6,555 nucleotides of DNA. Source: Pseudomonadota bacterium (lineage in GTDB: Bacteria > Pseudomonadota > Gammaproteobacteria > Steroidobacterales > Steroidobacteraceae). The stretch is taken from contig JAJYTX010000166.1 of the NCBI GenBank assembly GCA_021792815.1, positions 1-6,555 on the forward strand. The letters run 5' to 3'. Below are positions 6,107 through 6,555 of this stretch, piece after piece (within the stretch, counting starts at the first letter, position 1; the number at the start of each line of letters is the position of its first letter). The translations under genes were made by a program, and so were the position numbers. Below the pieces are notes generated by a model. The model saw only the letters and a program-made list of their open reading frames with translations, had not been told where the DNA came from and made no database searches.

Positions 6107-6555
6107 TCAGGGCAGATGATCGACGGCCGTCTTCCTGACGGTCGGAAAGAGATGCTCGGCCGTCAGACCGCATTGCAGCGCGATCGCGCTCGAGATGTAG
6201 ATCGACGAGTAGGTGCCGGCGAGGATGCCGATCAGCAGCGCCGCGGAGAATCCCCTGAGCACCGGGCCACCGAGCACCAGCAGCGCCACCACCACGATGG
6301 AGGTCACCACCTTGGTCATGATCGTACGCGAGAGCGTCTGGTTGATCGCCTGGTCGAGGACCACGATCGGCGCAAGCCGCCGATTGCCCTCGAAGCGCTC
6401 GCGGATGCGGTCGAACACCACCACCGTATCGTTGAGCGAGTAGCCGATGACCGCCAGCACCGCCGCCACCACGTTGAGATCGAACGAAAGTTGCGTGGCC
6501 GCGAAGAACCCCAGCACCAGGATCGGGTCGTGCAGCACGGCGAGGATGGCCCCGA
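6107..6555 (-). CDS. secF: Protein translocase subunit SecF, 3' part
   Basis: SecF forms, with SecD, the inner-membrane complex that uses the proton gradient to aid late steps of Sec protein export on the periplasmic side. The window holds the last 148 codons; the start lies beyond the right edge. The fragment covers the C-terminal membrane half of this RND-related protein. It includes the signature GYSLNDTVVVFDRIRE (fragment residues 37-52), LDQAINQTLSRTIMTKVVTS (66-85), and GGPVLRGFSAALLIG (95-109). About four hydrophobic segments are visible near 1-24, 25-41, 78-96 and 103-126, followed by a short cytoplasmic tail. These blocks match E. coli SecF (GYSLNDSIVVSDRIRE, TQTLHRT, GGPVLEGFS). The stop is 30 nt upstream of suhB, in line with secD-secF-suhB order in Pseudomonas-type genomes. 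Confidence 0.95.
   Translation of the reverse strand, partial: GAILAVLHDPILVLGFFAATQLSFDLNVVAAVLAVIGYSLNDTVVVFDRIRERFEGNRRLAPIVVLDQAINQTLSRTIMTKVVTSIVVVALLVLGGPVLRGFSAALLIGILAGTYSSIYISSAIALQCGLTAEHLFPTVRKTAVDHLP

Overview
The window reads as a G+C-rich (about two thirds G+C by eye) gammaproteobacterial chromosome segment. All eight protein genes lie on the minus strand, so in transcription order the layout is secF (3' part) > suhB > amino-acid permease > trmJ > a cysteine desulfurase fused to an IscU-like domain > iscA > (308-nt gap) > ndk > rlmN (5' part). The gene order secDF-suhB-trmJ-[isc operon]-ndk-rlmN is the arrangement known from Pseudomonas-type gammaproteobacteria, and all proteins resemble gammaproteobacterial versions. 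The exact lineage cannot be fixed from the sequence.

Region by region: positions 6555-6107 hold the end of the SecF translocase subunit, and 6076-5276 hold SuhB, which starts with GTG. Positions 5213-3726 hold a CAT-family (APC superfamily) amino-acid permease that is not part of the usual neighbourhood. It has a perfect 9-bp inverted repeat running into its start codon and a weak terminator-like hairpin after its stop. Positions 3655-2918 hold TrmJ, followed after only 3 nt by the desulfurase fusion (2914-1400) and then by IscA (1381-1043). A 308-nt gap follows, holding a candidate promoter for ndk (734-306). RlmN starts at 286 and runs off the left edge.

The most interesting object is the 504-residue desulfurase. 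A complete IscS-like enzyme with all its catalytic residues carries a C-terminal domain that aligns with IscU from about IscU residue 40 onward. That domain keeps only one of the three IscU cluster-ligand cysteines (the one at the IscU Cys63 position). It has also lost the LPPVK motif used by the HscA chaperone. The normal locus members iscR, free iscU, hscB, hscA, fdx and iscX, and also cysE, are all absent here. The locus thus looks like a reduced Isc system in which scaffold, chaperones and ferredoxin are gone, and a degenerate scaffold domain may serve as a built-in sulfur acceptor or adaptor. The rest of the window is ordinary housekeeping: protein export, RNA modification, nucleotide metabolism and an rRNA-processing/antitermination factor.
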